Positions 8,067-16,763 of a stretch of 64,000 bases of DNA are shown in pieces. The notes under the pieces are model-generated. The model was not told the DNA's origin. It worked only from the letters and a program-made list of their open reading frames with translations, and did not search any database. Each line of letters begins with the position of its first letter. Positions within the stretch are counted from its first letter, which is position 1. Source of the stretch: Blastococcus saxobsidens (lineage in GTDB: Bacteria; Actinomycetota; Actinomycetes; Mycobacteriales; Geodermatophilaceae). Made by a program: the position numbers and the translations under genes. The DNA is taken from positions 186,001 to 250,000 of the forward strand of contig NZ_JAAGWG010000002.1 in the NCBI RefSeq assembly GCF_010682065.1. Reading direction: 5' to 3'.

Positions 8067-8390
8067 TCAGCCGATCCGGCGTCCGCGCGACCCGTCGCCG
8101 CCCTCGTCCACGGCGCCGTCCCGGTGCCGCAGCGGCGGCACCAGGCCCCCGTCGGCCAGCGCCCGCACGGCCCGGCGCTCGACGTCGTCGAACTCCACGA
8201 CCACGCCGGGCGGCGGGACGACGGCGTCCTCCGCCGTGGCTCCGGCGCCGGGTCGGGCACGGCCGGTCATCGGGACCACCACCACCGGGTCCACCCCCTG
8301 CCATCCCGGTGGGGCACCCAGCAGGACGGTGACGACGCAGTCGGCGCAGCCGGTCCCCCGGACGGTGCAGGTGTCGCAGTCGATGAGCAT
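8067..8390 (-). CDS. Small CxxC protein conserved beside cell-wall hydrolases, function unknown
   Basis: A 107-residue protein whose N-terminus, MLIDCDTCTVRGTGCADCV, has two CxxC pairs (residues 5, 8, 15, 18), a likely zinc ribbon or other metal knuckle. The remainder is Val/Pro/Arg-rich with VVEFDDVERRAVRALADGGLVPPLR, which looks helical. The ATG at 8390 has GGAGGAG 7 nt upstream, and a -10 candidate (minus-strand TAGCGT, 8419-8424) lies just behind it. It lies between the two hydrolase genes on the same strand. I do not know a function. Confidence 0.75.
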   Translation of the reverse strand: MLIDCDTCTVRGTGCADCVVTVLLGAPPGWQGVDPVVVVPMTGRARPGAGATAEDAVVPPPGVVVEFDDVERRAVRALADGGLVPPLRHRDGAVDEGGDGSRGRRIG

Positions 8391-8471
8391 CGCTTCTCTC
8401 CTCCGTGAGTCGCTGCGCACGCTAGGAGGACCCACCGACATTTCCGGCCCGACCGCGTCCGGCCGCGGCGC

Positions 8472-10217
8472 TCACGTCCCCGCGTATTCCCAGTGCCACG
8501 GCTCCTCGCGGCCGTTGCCCTGGTCGGCCCAGGTCGGGTGCAGGAAGCCGAACCGGCCCGCGTTCGCCACCATCCAGGCGTACTGCGGGGTGCCGAAGGT
8601 CTGGATCCCGCCGCACAGGTCCACGGCCAGCCCCCAGCCGTGGTTGCTGGTCCCGGGCACGGCCGCCAGGGCCGGCTTCTCCCCGAACAGGCGCACCTGG
8701 CTGCTGTAGGTCCGGTAGGAGTCGGTGATGCAGATCGGTCCGCCGAACTGGGCGGCGTAGGCCGCGGACAGGGCCCGGTAGGCAGCCGCCGCGTCGCAGC
8801 GCAGCGAGTGCCCGGCGACGCCCAGCGGGCACATGGCGCTCGGCGGGATCAGCCCGTTCGGATAGCCACCCCAGGACCGGGCGCCGTCGTAGCTGGGCGG
8901 GTAGACGGTGTTGCCGCACTCCATGCGCAGCGCTCCCCCGGCCGGTCCGGGGACGTCGGCGGCCGGCCGCTGCGGCAGGCTCGGCCGGCCGATGCCCAGC
9001 ACCTGGTCCCCCGGCAGCTTCCGCACCACCACGGCACCGGCCCGGCCGTCGGCCGCCAGCATCGTGCCCGGGTCCAGCGCGAGGCCCACGTGCCCGAGCC
9101 CGGACTCACCCGTCCCCAGGAAGACCAGGTCCCCGGGGAGCACGTCGGCCGGCTCCACCGGGGTGGTGACGGCGAACAGCTCCCCCTGCGTCCCGGGGAG
9201 CGAGATGCCGGCCTGGCCGTACACCGACTGCACGAGCGTGCCGCAGTCCCAGGCGTCGGGGCCGGCGGTCCCGGGCGCGTAGGGCCGGCCGAGGGCCTCC
9301 ATGGCCCCGCTCACCGCGGTCACCGTCTCCGCCGGCAGCACGAGGAGCGAGCTGGGCTGACCCGGGAGCTGCGCCGCGCCCGGCTGCGCCCCGCCACGGG
9401 CCGAGGCCACCGGCACCAGCCGCTCCGGCAGGGCCCGCTCCGGGGCGCGCAGGTCCGCGGCCGGCAGCGCCGCGAGCCCCGCGGTGGCCAGCTGCTCCAC
9501 GTAGGCGCGCCAGTTCGCCGCCGTCCGCTCGTTGACGTCCACCTGCTCCTGCTGCAACGCGGCCAGCTGCCCGTCGACGACCTCCAGGGCCTCGTCCAGC
9601 TCCGCGGTGACCGCGTCGGCCGCCGACTCGAGCTCGGCCACCCGCGCGTCCACCTCGGCGGCGCGGGCCGACGCCTCGTCCAGGGCGGCCCGCGCCCGCG
9701 CCGCCTCGTCCAGCGACGCGCGGCGGAAGGACTCGGCGACGCCGATGATCTCCGCGGCGTGCGCGTCCACCGCCTCCAGGAAGCCCAGGCCGGCCAGCAC
9801 GTCGGCCGGGTCCCCGCCGCCGAGCAGCAGCGTCAGCGGGGTCAGCGCCCCGCGGTCCCGGTACACGGCGGCGGCGTAGCTCGCGACCTCCCGCTGGTGG
9901 ACCGACAGCTCCCCCTCCGCGTCCGCGAGGACCGCCTGCGCCTCCTCGACCGCCCGGCGCGCCTCGGCCTGCGCCTCGCGGGCGGCGACGACGTCGGCCT
10001 GCTGCGCGCGGAGGTCCTCCTGCACCTCGGCCGCCCGCTGCTGGAGGCGGTCCAGGGCCCGGCTGTCGAGGACGCCGGTCGTGCCACCCGGCTGGTCGCT
10101 GGGTGCGGCCCCCGCAGGCGACGAGGGCGCGACCGCCAGCACCAGCGCGGCCAGCGCCACCGCCCCGATCCGGCACCCCGCCGGCACGGACGGGCGCGAC
10201 CAGGAGCGCGCGATCAT
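8472..10217 (-). CDS. Secreted bifunctional wall hydrolase: coiled coil + NlpC/P60 + M15 (VanY-like)
   Basis: A 581-residue secreted protein with three parts. After a signal peptide (about residues 12-37, ending PAGAAP) comes a long Ala/Glu coiled coil (about 45-235). Next is an NlpC/P60 domain with the Cys in WDCGTLVQS instead of the usual DCSGL, and the His in GLGHVGLALD. Last is an M15/VanY D,D-carboxypeptidase-like domain with SYRTYSSQ, GTSNHGWGLAVDL and EPWHWEY, the expected zinc and catalytic residues. One polypeptide could thus cut two bonds of the peptide stem. The ATG at 10217 is preceded by AAGGTGG. Fusion of these two peptidase classes in one chain is uncommon. Confidence 0.88.
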   Translation of the reverse strand: MIARSWSRPSVPAGCRIGAVALAALVLAVAPSSPAGAAPSDQPGGTTGVLDSRALDRLQQRAAEVQEDLRAQQADVVAAREAQAEARRAVEEAQAVLADAEGELSVHQREVASYAAAVYRDRGALTPLTLLLGGGDPADVLAGLGFLEAVDAHAAEIIGVAESFRRASLDEAARARAALDEASARAAEVDARVAELESAADAVTAELDEALEVVDGQLAALQQEQVDVNERTAANWRAYVEQLATAGLAALPAADLRAPERALPERLVPVASARGGAQPGAAQLPGQPSSLLVLPAETVTAVSGAMEALGRPYAPGTAGPDAWDCGTLVQSVYGQAGISLPGTQGELFAVTTPVEPADVLPGDLVFLGTGESGLGHVGLALDPGTMLAADGRAGAVVVRKLPGDQVLGIGRPSLPQRPAADVPGPAGGALRMECGNTVYPPSYDGARSWGGYPNGLIPPSAMCPLGVAGHSLRCDAAAAYRALSAAYAAQFGGPICITDSYRTYSSQVRLFGEKPALAAVPGTSNHGWGLAVDLCGGIQTFGTPQYAWMVANAGRFGFLHPTWADQGNGREEPWHWEYAGT

Positions 10218-10392
10218 TCCGACCACCTTCACCAGTCGGGGCGGACCGCCCGGTTCGCGGCCGCCACCGGCACGAATGGTGTCCTGCCCGGGTCGGGAGT
10301 GCCAGACGGGACGCGCCCGGTGGCAGGGGAAACCCCCGGACGGGGGGAGGTCGCGACCGGCGCGCGTCCCCGGGAGTGTCAGCACCCGCACC

Positions 10393-10398
10393 TAGCGT
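10393..10398 (+). promoter_or_regulatory. -10 element, leaderless start of the DEDDh/GIY-YIG gene
   Basis: TAGCGT, 7 nt before GTG 10406. Confidence 0.6.
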
Positions 10399-10405
10399 CC
10401 GCCCC

Positions 10406-12187
10406 GTGCCACCCGCTCCCGCCCCGCCGCGCTACCAGCAGGTCTCCATCGAGGAGGTGGGGACGCCGCTGTCCCAGGTGACCTTCGTCGTGGTCGACCT
10501 GGAGACGACGGGCGGCTCACCCAAGGACTGCGCGATCACCGAGATCGGCGCGGTGAAGGTCCGCGGCGGCCAGGTGGTCGGCGAGTTCCAGACCCTGGTC
10601 GACCCCGGCCACGAGATCCCCCCGTACATCAGCGTGCTGACCGGGATCACGACGGCGATGGTCGCCGCGGCACCCCGGATCGCCTCGGTGCTGCCCGCCT
10701 TCCTCGAGTTCGCCCGCGGCGCCGTCCTGGTGGCGCACAACGCGCCCTTCGACCTCGGCTTCCTCAAGGCCGCGTGCGCCGGATCCGGCATCGTCTGGCC
10801 GGCCACCGCCTCGGTCGACACCGCCGTCCTCGCCCGGCGGCTGCTCAGCCGCGACGAGGTGCCCAACTGCAAGCTCGGCACGCTCGCGCCGTTCTTCTCG
10901 GCCACCACCTCCCCCACGCACCGGGCGCTCGACGACGCCCGCGCCACCGTCGACGTGCTGCACGGGCTGTTCGAGCGGCTGGGCCCGCTGGGCGTGACGA
11001 CGCTGGAGGAACTGACCGGCATCACCCGGCAGATCGACCCCGAGCGCCGTCGCAAGCGCCACCTGGCCGACGACGTGCCGCACGGGCCGGGCGTGTACGT
11101 CTTCCGCGGTCCGCGGGACGAGCCCCTCTACGTCGGCACCTCGACCGACCTCCGCACCCGGGTGCGCAGCTACTTCTCCTCCAGCGAGCAGCGCAGCCGG
11201 ATCACCGAGATGGTCGGCCTGGCCCAGCGGGTCGACGCCATCCCGTGCGCCCACGCGCTGGAGGCCGCGGTGCGCGAGCTGCGGCTGATCGCCGAGCACA
11301 AGCCGCGGTACAACCGCCGCTCCCGCTTCCCCGAGCGCGCCCTGTGGGTGCGGCTCACCGAGGAACCGTTCCCCCGGCTCTCGGTCGTGCGCCGGGTCCG
11401 TCCCGGCGCGGGCGTGTTCCTCGGCCCGTTCCCCGATCGCCGGGCGGCCGACTCCGCGGTCGCCGCCGTCCACGAGTCCCTGCCGCTGCGGCAGTGCACC
11501 GCCCGCCTCTCGCCCCGCACACCCACCAGCGCCTGCGTGCTCGCGGGCATGGGCCGGTGCGGCGCGCCGTGCACCGGCGCCCAGACGGTCGTGGAGTACG
11601 CCGACGTCGCCGCGGTGTTCGCGGCCGCCGTGACCCACGACCCCCGCCCGCTCGTTGCCCCGCTGCTGGCCCGGGTCGACCGCCTGGCGGCGGAGGAGCG
11701 GTACGAGGACGCCGCCGTGCTCCGTGACCGGGTCGCCGTGCTCGTCCGGGCCCTGCGTCGCCGCCAGCGGCTGGAATCCCTGGCCGCGGTACCGGAGCTC
11801 GTGCTCGCCCGCCCCGACGGCGAGGGTGGCTGGGAGCTCTCCGTCGTCCGGTTCGGCCGCCTGGTGTCCGCGGGGTGCGCCCCGCGCGGGACGACGGTGC
11901 GCAGCGTCCTGGCCGCGTTGCTGGCGACCGCGGAGACGCTGCCGGGCACCGACGGCGCCCCGACGACGTCGGTCGACGAGACCGAGCTCGTGCTGCGCTG
12001 GCTGGAGAAACCCGGCACCCGGCTGGTGCAGCTGACCGGGACGCTGGCCAGCCCCGCCCCCGGCACCGGCGCCTTCAGCGGCTTCCTCGGCCAGGTCGAG
12101 GCCGGCCGCGCCGGTTCCGATCCCTTCGGCGACTCCCGGTCGCTGGGCACGCGCGCCCGCCCGGAACGGATAGCATCGCCGGCGTGA
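10406..12187 (+). CDS. DEDDh 3'-5' exonuclease fused to GIY-YIG (UvrC/Cho-like) nuclease
   Basis: A 593-residue two-nuclease protein. Residues about 20-190 are a DnaQ-type DEDDh exonuclease: VVVDLETTGG, EIGAVKV, AHNAPFDLGFL and HRALDDARAT supply the acidic and His residues. Residues about 220-320 form a GIY-YIG domain (GPGVYVFRG, LYVGTSTDLRTRV, RELRLIAEHKPRYN). Further on is a UvrB/C-type helical segment (LLARVDRLAAEERYEDAAVLRD). The role is probably DNA repair, an alternative incision or processing activity. I reject the longer upstream frame because the -10 sits within it. Equivalent to Rv2191. It is divergent from the NlpC/M15 gene, and its stop overlaps the start of the Lrp-like gene. Confidence 0.9.
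   Translation: MPPAPAPPRYQQVSIEEVGTPLSQVTFVVVDLETTGGSPKDCAITEIGAVKVRGGQVVGEFQTLVDPGHEIPPYISVLTGITTAMVAAAPRIASVLPAFLEFARGAVLVAHNAPFDLGFLKAACAGSGIVWPATASVDTAVLARRLLSRDEVPNCKLGTLAPFFSATTSPTHRALDDARATVDVLHGLFERLGPLGVTTLEELTGITRQIDPERRRKRHLADDVPHGPGVYVFRGPRDEPLYVGTSTDLRTRVRSYFSSSEQRSRITEMVGLAQRVDAIPCAHALEAAVRELRLIAEHKPRYNRRSRFPERALWVRLTEEPFPRLSVVRRVRPGAGVFLGPFPDRRAADSAVAAVHESLPLRQCTARLSPRTPTSACVLAGMGRCGAPCTGAQTVVEYADVAAVFAAAVTHDPRPLVAPLLARVDRLAAEERYEDAAVLRDRVAVLVRALRRRQRLESLAAVPELVLARPDGEGGWELSVVRFGRLVSAGCAPRGTTVRSVLAALLATAETLPGTDGAPTTSVDETELVLRWLEKPGTRLVQLTGTLASPAPGTGAFSGFLGQVEAGRAGSDPFGDSRSLGTRARPERIASPA
12171..12176 (+). promoter_or_regulatory. -10 element inside the nuclease 3' end, for the Lrp-like gene
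   Basis: TAGCAT, 7 nt before GTG 12184. It lies within the last codons of the upstream gene, so the small gene may have its own leaderless transcript besides read-through. Confidence 0.5.
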
Positions 12188-12471
12188 TCACCGCCATCGT
12201 GATGATCGACGCCGCGACCGACTCGATCGCCGAGGTGGCGCAGGCCGTCGCAGAGCTCGACGGGGTCAGCGAGGTCTACTCCGTCGCGGGCGAGGCCGAC
12301 CTGATCGCCATCGTCCGCGTCCGCGAGTTCGAGCAGGTCGCCCAGGTGATCGCCGGACGCATCAACAAGGTGCCCGGCGTCGTCGACACCGACACCCACA
12401 TCGCCTTCCGCGCCTACTCCAGGCACGACCTCGAGGCCGCGTTCTCGATCGGCTTCGACACCGCCGACTGA
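12184..12471 (+). CDS. Stand-alone Lrp/AsnC ligand-binding (RAM) domain protein
   Basis: A 95-residue protein made only of the AsnC_trans_reg/RAM domain: ITAIVMIDAATDSIAEVAQ, GVSEVYSVAGEADLIAIVRV, and the C-terminal strand GVVDTDTHIAF. It lacks the helix-turn-helix of full Lrp proteins, so it cannot bind DNA alone. Such stand-alone forms assemble into rings that bind amino acids or join full-length paralogs; which applies here is unknown. The GTG overlaps the TGA of the nuclease gene. It sits opposite trpD, which makes an amino-acid-sensing role attractive but unproven. Confidence 0.85.
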   Translation: MITAIVMIDAATDSIAEVAQAVAELDGVSEVYSVAGEADLIAIVRVREFEQVAQVIAGRINKVPGVVDTDTHIAFRAYSRHDLEAAFSIGFDTAD

Positions 12472-12486
12472 GCCGCGCGGGGCTCA
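12469..12486. terminator. Shared hairpin containing both stop codons, Lrp-like/trpD
   Basis: TGAGCC-6 nt-GGCTCA. The first TGA is the stop of the Lrp-like gene and the last three bases are the complement of the trpD stop. The stem is only 6 bp, so it may act weakly or stabilise 3' ends. Confidence 0.45.
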
Positions 12487-13557
12487 GCCCTGCGCCGGGG
12501 CCACCTCGCGGCTGACCGCGATCCAGCGGTCGAGCAGCGCCGCCGCCCGCCCGTCGTCGATCGCCGCCGCCGCGCGCTCCAGGCCGGCCGCGAGCGCGTC
12601 GTGCAGGCGCACCGCCCGCTCGTCGAAGGCCGCCAGCGCTGCGGCCGCGTTCAGCAGCACCGCGTCGCGCACCGCCCCGCGCTCGCCGTCCACGAGGCGG
12701 CGGAAGACGTCGGCGTTGGCGCGGGCGTCGCCACCGCGCAACGCGTCGGGCGCCGGGGCCTCGATGCCCAGCGCCGAGGGGTCCACCCGGTCGGGCTCGA
12801 CGGCGCCGTCCCGCACGACCCACACCGACGACGTGGTGGCGGTGGTCAGCTCGTCCAGGCCGTCGTCGCCGCGGAAGACCAGCGCCCGCATGCCACGCCG
12901 GGCCAGCACGTCGGCCATGACCGGCGCCATGCGCGAGTCGGCACAGCCGATCGCCGCCGCCACCGGGCGCGCCGGGTTGGTCAGCGGCCCGAGGAAGTTG
13001 AACACCGTCGCGATGCGCATCTCCCGCCGTGCGGGGCCGGCGTGCCGCATGCCCGGGTGGAAGACGGGGGCGAAGAAGAACCCGATGCCCGCCGCGGTGA
13101 CGCAGTGCGCCACGCCGTCGGCCGGCAGGTCGATCACGACGCCCAGCTCCTCCAGCACGTCGGCGGCCCCGGAGGACGACGACGCAGCGCGACCACCGTG
13201 CTTGGCCACCGGCACGCCGGCGGCGGCCGTGACGACGGAGGCCATCGTCGAGATGTTCACCGTGTGCGCGCCGTCGCCACCGGTGCCGACGATGTCGACG
13301 CAGTCCATGGCCAGCCGGACCGGCGTCGCCTGCTCCAGCATCTCCGCCGCCAGCCCGGCGACCTCGGCGGCCGATTCCCCCTTGGCGCGCAGCGCGACGG
13401 CGAAGGCGGCCACCTGCACCGGGGTCGCCTCCCCCGTCATGACCTCGCGCATCGCCCAGCGGGCGTCGTCGGCGGTCAGGTCCTCCCGGGCGAGCAGGCG
13501 GTTGAGCAGTGCCGGCCAGGTGGGCGCACCGGTGGAGGCGGGAGCCACCGGCGTCAC
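12484..13557 (-). CDS. trpD: Anthranilate phosphoribosyltransferase TrpD
   Basis: A 357-residue enzyme transferring phosphoribosyl from PRPP to anthranilate, the second step of tryptophan synthesis from chorismate. Family motifs are complete: [17 protein letters not shown] for PRPP and Mg binding, [21 protein letters not shown], and [13 protein letters not shown]. The GTG at 13557 overlaps the stop of the receiver-like gene (GTGA), so trpD is expressed with it. No other trp gene is in the window, as in mycobacteria where trpD (Rv2192c) stands beside ctaE. Confidence 0.95.
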   Translation of the reverse strand: MTPVAPASTGAPTWPALLNRLLAREDLTADDARWAMREVMTGEATPVQVAAFAVALRAKGESAAEVAGLAAEMLEQATPVRLAMDCVDIVGTGGDGAHTVNISTMASVVTAAAGVPVAKHGGRAASSSSGAADVLEELGVVIDLPADGVAHCVTAAGIGFFFAPVFHPGMRHAGPARREMRIATVFNFLGPLTNPARPVAAAIGCADSRMAPVMADVLARRGMRALVFRGDDGLDELTTATTSSVWVVRDGAVEPDRVDPSALGIEAPAPDALRGGDARANADVFRRLVDGERGAVRDAVLLNAAAALAAFDERAVRLHDALAAGLERAAAAIDDGRAAALLDRWIAVSREVAPAQG

Positions 13558-13982
13558 GGGCGCACGACCGGACGCCGGGCGTGGGCGCGCAGCAACTCGG
13601 CCACGACGCCCGGGGCGACCAGCGGGTCCACCGGCATCGGCAGCGTCGCCTCGGCCCGCGACCAGTGCGCCAGCCAGCGGTCGGGCTGGCGGGCGATCAG
13701 CAGGCAGACGGCGGGGCGGTCGGCGACCTCCACCTCGAGCTGCCGGGTCAGCGCCATGCCGCCGGTCGGCTGCGCCTCCCCGTCGAGGACGCAGAGGTCG
13801 ATCCCACCGGCGTCGACGGCCGACACCACGTCGTCGGCCGTGGCGCACTCCACCCAGGTGATCGGCCCCACGTCGGCCGCCGGTCGCCGGCCGACGGCGG
13901 TGCGGACCGCGTCGCGCACCTCCGGGCGGTGGCTGTAGAGCAGCACGGTGGCCGGTGCGGTGGACGTCTCGGCAGCGCTCAC
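13554..13982 (-). CDS. Receiver-like (response-regulator-fold) protein without output domain
   Basis: A 142-residue protein with the alternating pattern of a receiver domain: [19 protein letters not shown], a central hydrophobic strand [11 protein letters not shown] ending in the position of the phospho-acceptor Asp, then [21 protein letters not shown], and a final helix. The acidic pocket normally at the end of strand 1 is not clear (LLYSHR), so phosphorylation is uncertain and it may be a pseudo-receiver. No DNA-binding domain. The GTG at 13982 is leaderless. It is translationally coupled to trpD and divergent from ctaE. Confidence 0.65.
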   Translation of the reverse strand: MSAAETSTAPATVLLYSHRPEVRDAVRTAVGRRPAADVGPITWVECATADDVVSAVDAGGIDLCVLDGEAQPTGGMALTRQLEVEVADRPAVCLLIARQPDRWLAHWSRAEATLPMPVDPLVAPGVVAELLRAHARRPVVRP

Positions 13983-13989
13983 GCGGCCG

Positions 13990-13995
13990 AGACTA
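13990..13995 (-). promoter_or_regulatory. -10 element, leaderless start of the receiver-like gene
   Basis: TAGTCT on the minus strand, 7 nt before GTG 13982. Confidence 0.6.
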
Positions 13996-14115
13996 GTGCC
14001 AGCGGGCCTCTGTGCAGGCCATACCCGGCGAGTCGGTATCGAGCTGATCACATCGACGCCACGCCGTTCCCACCCGCAGTCGTGACGGGGGGCTGCCGAT
14101 GCCATGATGATCCTC

Positions 14116-14727
14116 GTGACAACGGCCCCCGTGGCGAGCAGCACCTTCGACCCATCGCGGGTGCACTCCCTGACCCGACCGAACATGGTCAGCGTCGGCA
14201 CGATCGTCTGGCTCTCCAGCGAGCTGATGTTCTTCGCCGGCCTGTTCGCCATGTACTTCACCGCGCGAGCCCGGGCCACCGAGGGGTGGCCACCGGAGCC
14301 GACCGAGCTGAACCTGCCCTACGCCACCGTCTTCACGGTCATCCTGGTGCTCTCCTCGGTGACCTGCCAGTTCGGTGTGTTCGCGGCGGAGAACGGCAAC
14401 GTCTTCGGTCTCCGACGGTGGTTCACCATCACCTTCGTGATGGGCCTGGTCTTCGTGCTCGCCCAGGCGAACGAGTACCGCGAGCTGATCGCTGACGGGA
14501 CGACGATCTCGTCGTCGGTCTACGGCTCGGTCTTCTACATAACGACCGGGTTTCACGCGCTGCACGTGATCGGCGGGCTCGTCGCCTTCGTCTTCGTGCT
14601 CATCCGGTCCACCATGGGCCGCTTCACGCCGGCACAGGCGACCTCGGCGATCGTGGTCTCCTACTACTGGCACTTCGTCGACGTCGTGTGGGTCGGGCTC
14701 TTCGCCACGATCTACCTGATCCGCTAG
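14116..14727 (+). CDS. ctaE: Cytochrome c oxidase subunit III CtaE
   Basis: A 203-residue membrane subunit of the aa3 oxidase with five hydrophobic segments. Typical family stretches are [24 protein letters not shown], broken here only by the reading limit, FHALHVIGG, and [11 protein letters not shown] chose the GTG at 14116, which has a weak CATGAT -10 7 nt upstream and begins with VTTAPVASS as in relatives; the ATG at 14104 is an alternative giving four more residues. It is first in the ctaE-qcrC-qcrA-qcrB cluster, whose products form the bc1-aa3 supercomplex in actinobacteria. Confidence 0.93.
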   Translation: MTTAPVASSTFDPSRVHSLTRPNMVSVGTIVWLSSELMFFAGLFAMYFTARARATEGWPPEPTELNLPYATVFTVILVLSSVTCQFGVFAAENGNVFGLRRWFTITFVMGLVFVLAQANEYRELIADGTTISSSVYGSVFYITTGFHALHVIGGLVAFVFVLIRSTMGRFTPAQATSAIVVSYYWHFVDVVWVGLFATIYLIR

Positions 14728-14734
14728 GGGACCG

Positions 14735-15577
14735 GTGTCCACCACGAACACGCAGTCAGACGGCCCGCCCGCCGACGCCCGCACCCCGGATGACCGGGCC
14801 CGCGTGCGCCGCCGCTCCAAGCAGCGTCGGCGCGTCGCCAACGTCGCGGGTCTCTTGGCCTCCCTGGTGCTGACCGGTGCCCTGTACTCGGTGTTCGCAC
14901 CGGCCCAGGCAGCCGACGACACCACCACGGAGTCCGCCGCGGAGGCTGCAGGCCGTGAGCTGTACGAGAACAGCTGCATCACCTGCCACGGCTCCAATCT
15001 CGAGGGCGAGCCCAACCGCGGGCCCTCGCTCATCGGAGTCGGCGAGGCCGCCGTCTACTTCCAGGTGCACACCGGCCGCATGCCGCTGGTCCGCCAGGAG
15101 GCCGACGCGCCCGACAAGCCCGCCGTGTTCTCCGACGAGGAGATCGACCAGCTGATGGCCTACATCCAGGCCAACGGCGGCGGCCCGACCCTGCCCTCGG
15201 GCAACCTGCGCGACGGGGACCTGGCCGAGGGCGGCGAGCTGTTCCGCCTCAACTGCGCCTCGTGTCACAACTTCGTCGGCGAGGGCGGCGCCCTGTCCTC
15301 CGGCAAGGCGGCTCCGAGTCTCGAAGACGCCAACGACCTCGAGCTCTACACGGCGATGCTGACCGGTCCGGAGAACATGCCGGTCTTCGGGGACAACCAG
15401 CTGTCGCCCGAGGAGAAGCGGTCGATCATCAACTACGTCCAGAGCGTGCAGCAGCAGGCGGACCCGGGCGGCGCCGGCATCGGGCGCATCGGCCCCGTGG
15501 CCGAGGGACTGGTCATCTGGGTGGTCGGCGTCAGCATGCTCATGTTCGGCATCTTCTGGATGGGGAGCAAGGCGTGA
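14735..15577 (+). CDS. qcrC: Diheme cytochrome c subunit QcrC of the bc1-aa3 supercomplex
   Basis: A 280-residue membrane-anchored cytochrome with two c-type heme sites, CITCHG near residue 81 and CASCHN near 175. A hydrophobic N-terminal anchor follows a basic stretch (RRRSKQRRR), and a second membrane segment is near the C-terminus (VIWVVGVSMLMFGIFWM). It passes electrons from the Rieske protein directly to the oxidase, which is why no soluble cytochrome c is needed in these bacteria. The GTG start is 7 nt after the ctaE stop with AGGGGA upstream. Confidence 0.95.
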   Translation: MSTTNTQSDGPPADARTPDDRARVRRRSKQRRRVANVAGLLASLVLTGALYSVFAPAQAADDTTTESAAEAAGRELYENSCITCHGSNLEGEPNRGPSLIGVGEAAVYFQVHTGRMPLVRQEADAPDKPAVFSDEEIDQLMAYIQANGGGPTLPSGNLRDGDLAEGGELFRLNCASCHNFVGEGGALSSGKAAPSLEDANDLELYTAMLTGPENMPVFGDNQLSPEEKRSIINYVQSVQQQADPGGAGIGRIGPVAEGLVIWVVGVSMLMFGIFWMGSKA

Positions 15578-15650
15578 GGCACCCCGTCCGCTCCCAGGTC
15601 ACCACAGCAGCCGTGCGATCGCAGGTCACGATCGCCGGCGAGGAGGAAGC

Positions 15651-16763
15651 GTGAGCACCCGCGACGCGCACCCGGGTTCCACCGGCGGTGCGGACACCCC
15701 GGGACCGCTGCACGGCGGCCCGGACGAGGACTACACCCCCGAGCTCCTCGCAACCATGAGTCGCGAGGAGCTCGACGTCCTGGGCGCCCGGTACGACGGC
15801 GTGGAGATCCTCCACGTCGACCCGGGCCCGGAGCCGGGCTCACCGCTGGAGAAGCGCGCGATCCGCCAGGTCGGCTGGACCTTCGCCGGGGCCGGGATCT
15901 CCGCGTTCCTCTTCCTGGTCGTCTACGCCGGCTCGGGCTGGTTCCTGCCGAACTGGAACTGGGCCACCGAGGGCACCACGTGGAGCGCGCTGTTCAACCC
16001 GCTGCTGGGCCTGTTCATGGGCCTGGCCTTCGCGCTCGCCGGCGTCGGTCTGGTGCTCTACACCAAGAAGCTGCTGCCGCACGAGACGGCGGTGCAGGAC
16101 AAGCACGACGGCTCGCACTTCGACCGCGTCACCACCGGAGCGACCCTCGTCGGCGGGCTGCACAACAGCGGCCTGGCCCGGCGCAAGCTGATCACCCGGT
16201 CGCTCGGCTTCATGGGCGCCGGTTTCGGCCTCATGCTGCTGGCCCCGCTCGGCGGCCTGATCAAGAACCCCAACACGGGCAACGTGCTGGGTCGCACCAG
16301 CTGGGCCGAGGGCGTCCGCCTCGTCCGTGACGACGGCAGCCCCATCCGACCGGGTGACCAGGAGCCCGGTTCCCTGGAGACGGTCTTCCCCGCCGTGGCA
16401 GGCGGTAACTTCCAGCCCGACGCGGCGACGATGCTGATCCGGCTCCGTCCGGAGCAGGTCGCCGCCGACCAGCCCCGCGAGGGCCAGGAGGACTTCGGCT
16501 ACGGCGACTACGTCGCCTACTCCAAGATCTGCACGCACGCCGGCTGCCCGGTATCGCTGTACGAGCAGGAGACGAGCCGGATCCTGTGCCCCTGCCACCA
16601 GTCGCAGTTCGACGTCACGCAGGGTGCGAAGCCGGTCTTCGGTCCAGCCACCCGTTCGCTGCCGCAGCTGCCCATCACGGTCGACGACGAGGGCTACTTC
16701 GTCGCACGCAGCGACTACCCTGAAGCCGTAGGCCCCACGTACTGGAACCGGGAGCGGATCTGA
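15651..16763 (+). CDS. qcrA: Rieske iron-sulfur subunit QcrA
   Basis: A 370-residue ubiquinol/menaquinol oxidase subunit with the long N-terminal region and about three membrane segments characteristic of actinobacterial QcrA ([55 protein letters not shown]). The 2Fe-2S ligands are in CTHAGCP and CPCHQSQF, with the disulfide cysteines also present. The GTG is preceded by GAGGAGGAAGC. Its TGA overlaps the qcrB ATG by one base. Confidence 0.95.
   Translation: MSTRDAHPGSTGGADTPGPLHGGPDEDYTPELLATMSREELDVLGARYDGVEILHVDPGPEPGSPLEKRAIRQVGWTFAGAGISAFLFLVVYAGSGWFLPNWNWATEGTTWSALFNPLLGLFMGLAFALAGVGLVLYTKKLLPHETAVQDKHDGSHFDRVTTGATLVGGLHNSGLARRKLITRSLGFMGAGFGLMLLAPLGGLIKNPNTGNVLGRTSWAEGVRLVRDDGSPIRPGDQEPGSLETVFPAVAGGNFQPDAATMLIRLRPEQVAADQPREGQEDFGYGDYVAYSKICTHAGCPVSLYEQETSRILCPCHQSQFDVTQGAKPVFGPATRSLPQLPITVDDEGYFVARSDYPEAVGPTYWNRERI

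Noticed and set aside
10218..10392. Second c-di-AMP riboswitch ahead of the NlpC-M15 gene
   Set aside because: I looked for the ydaO core strings in this gap on the minus strand and found none.
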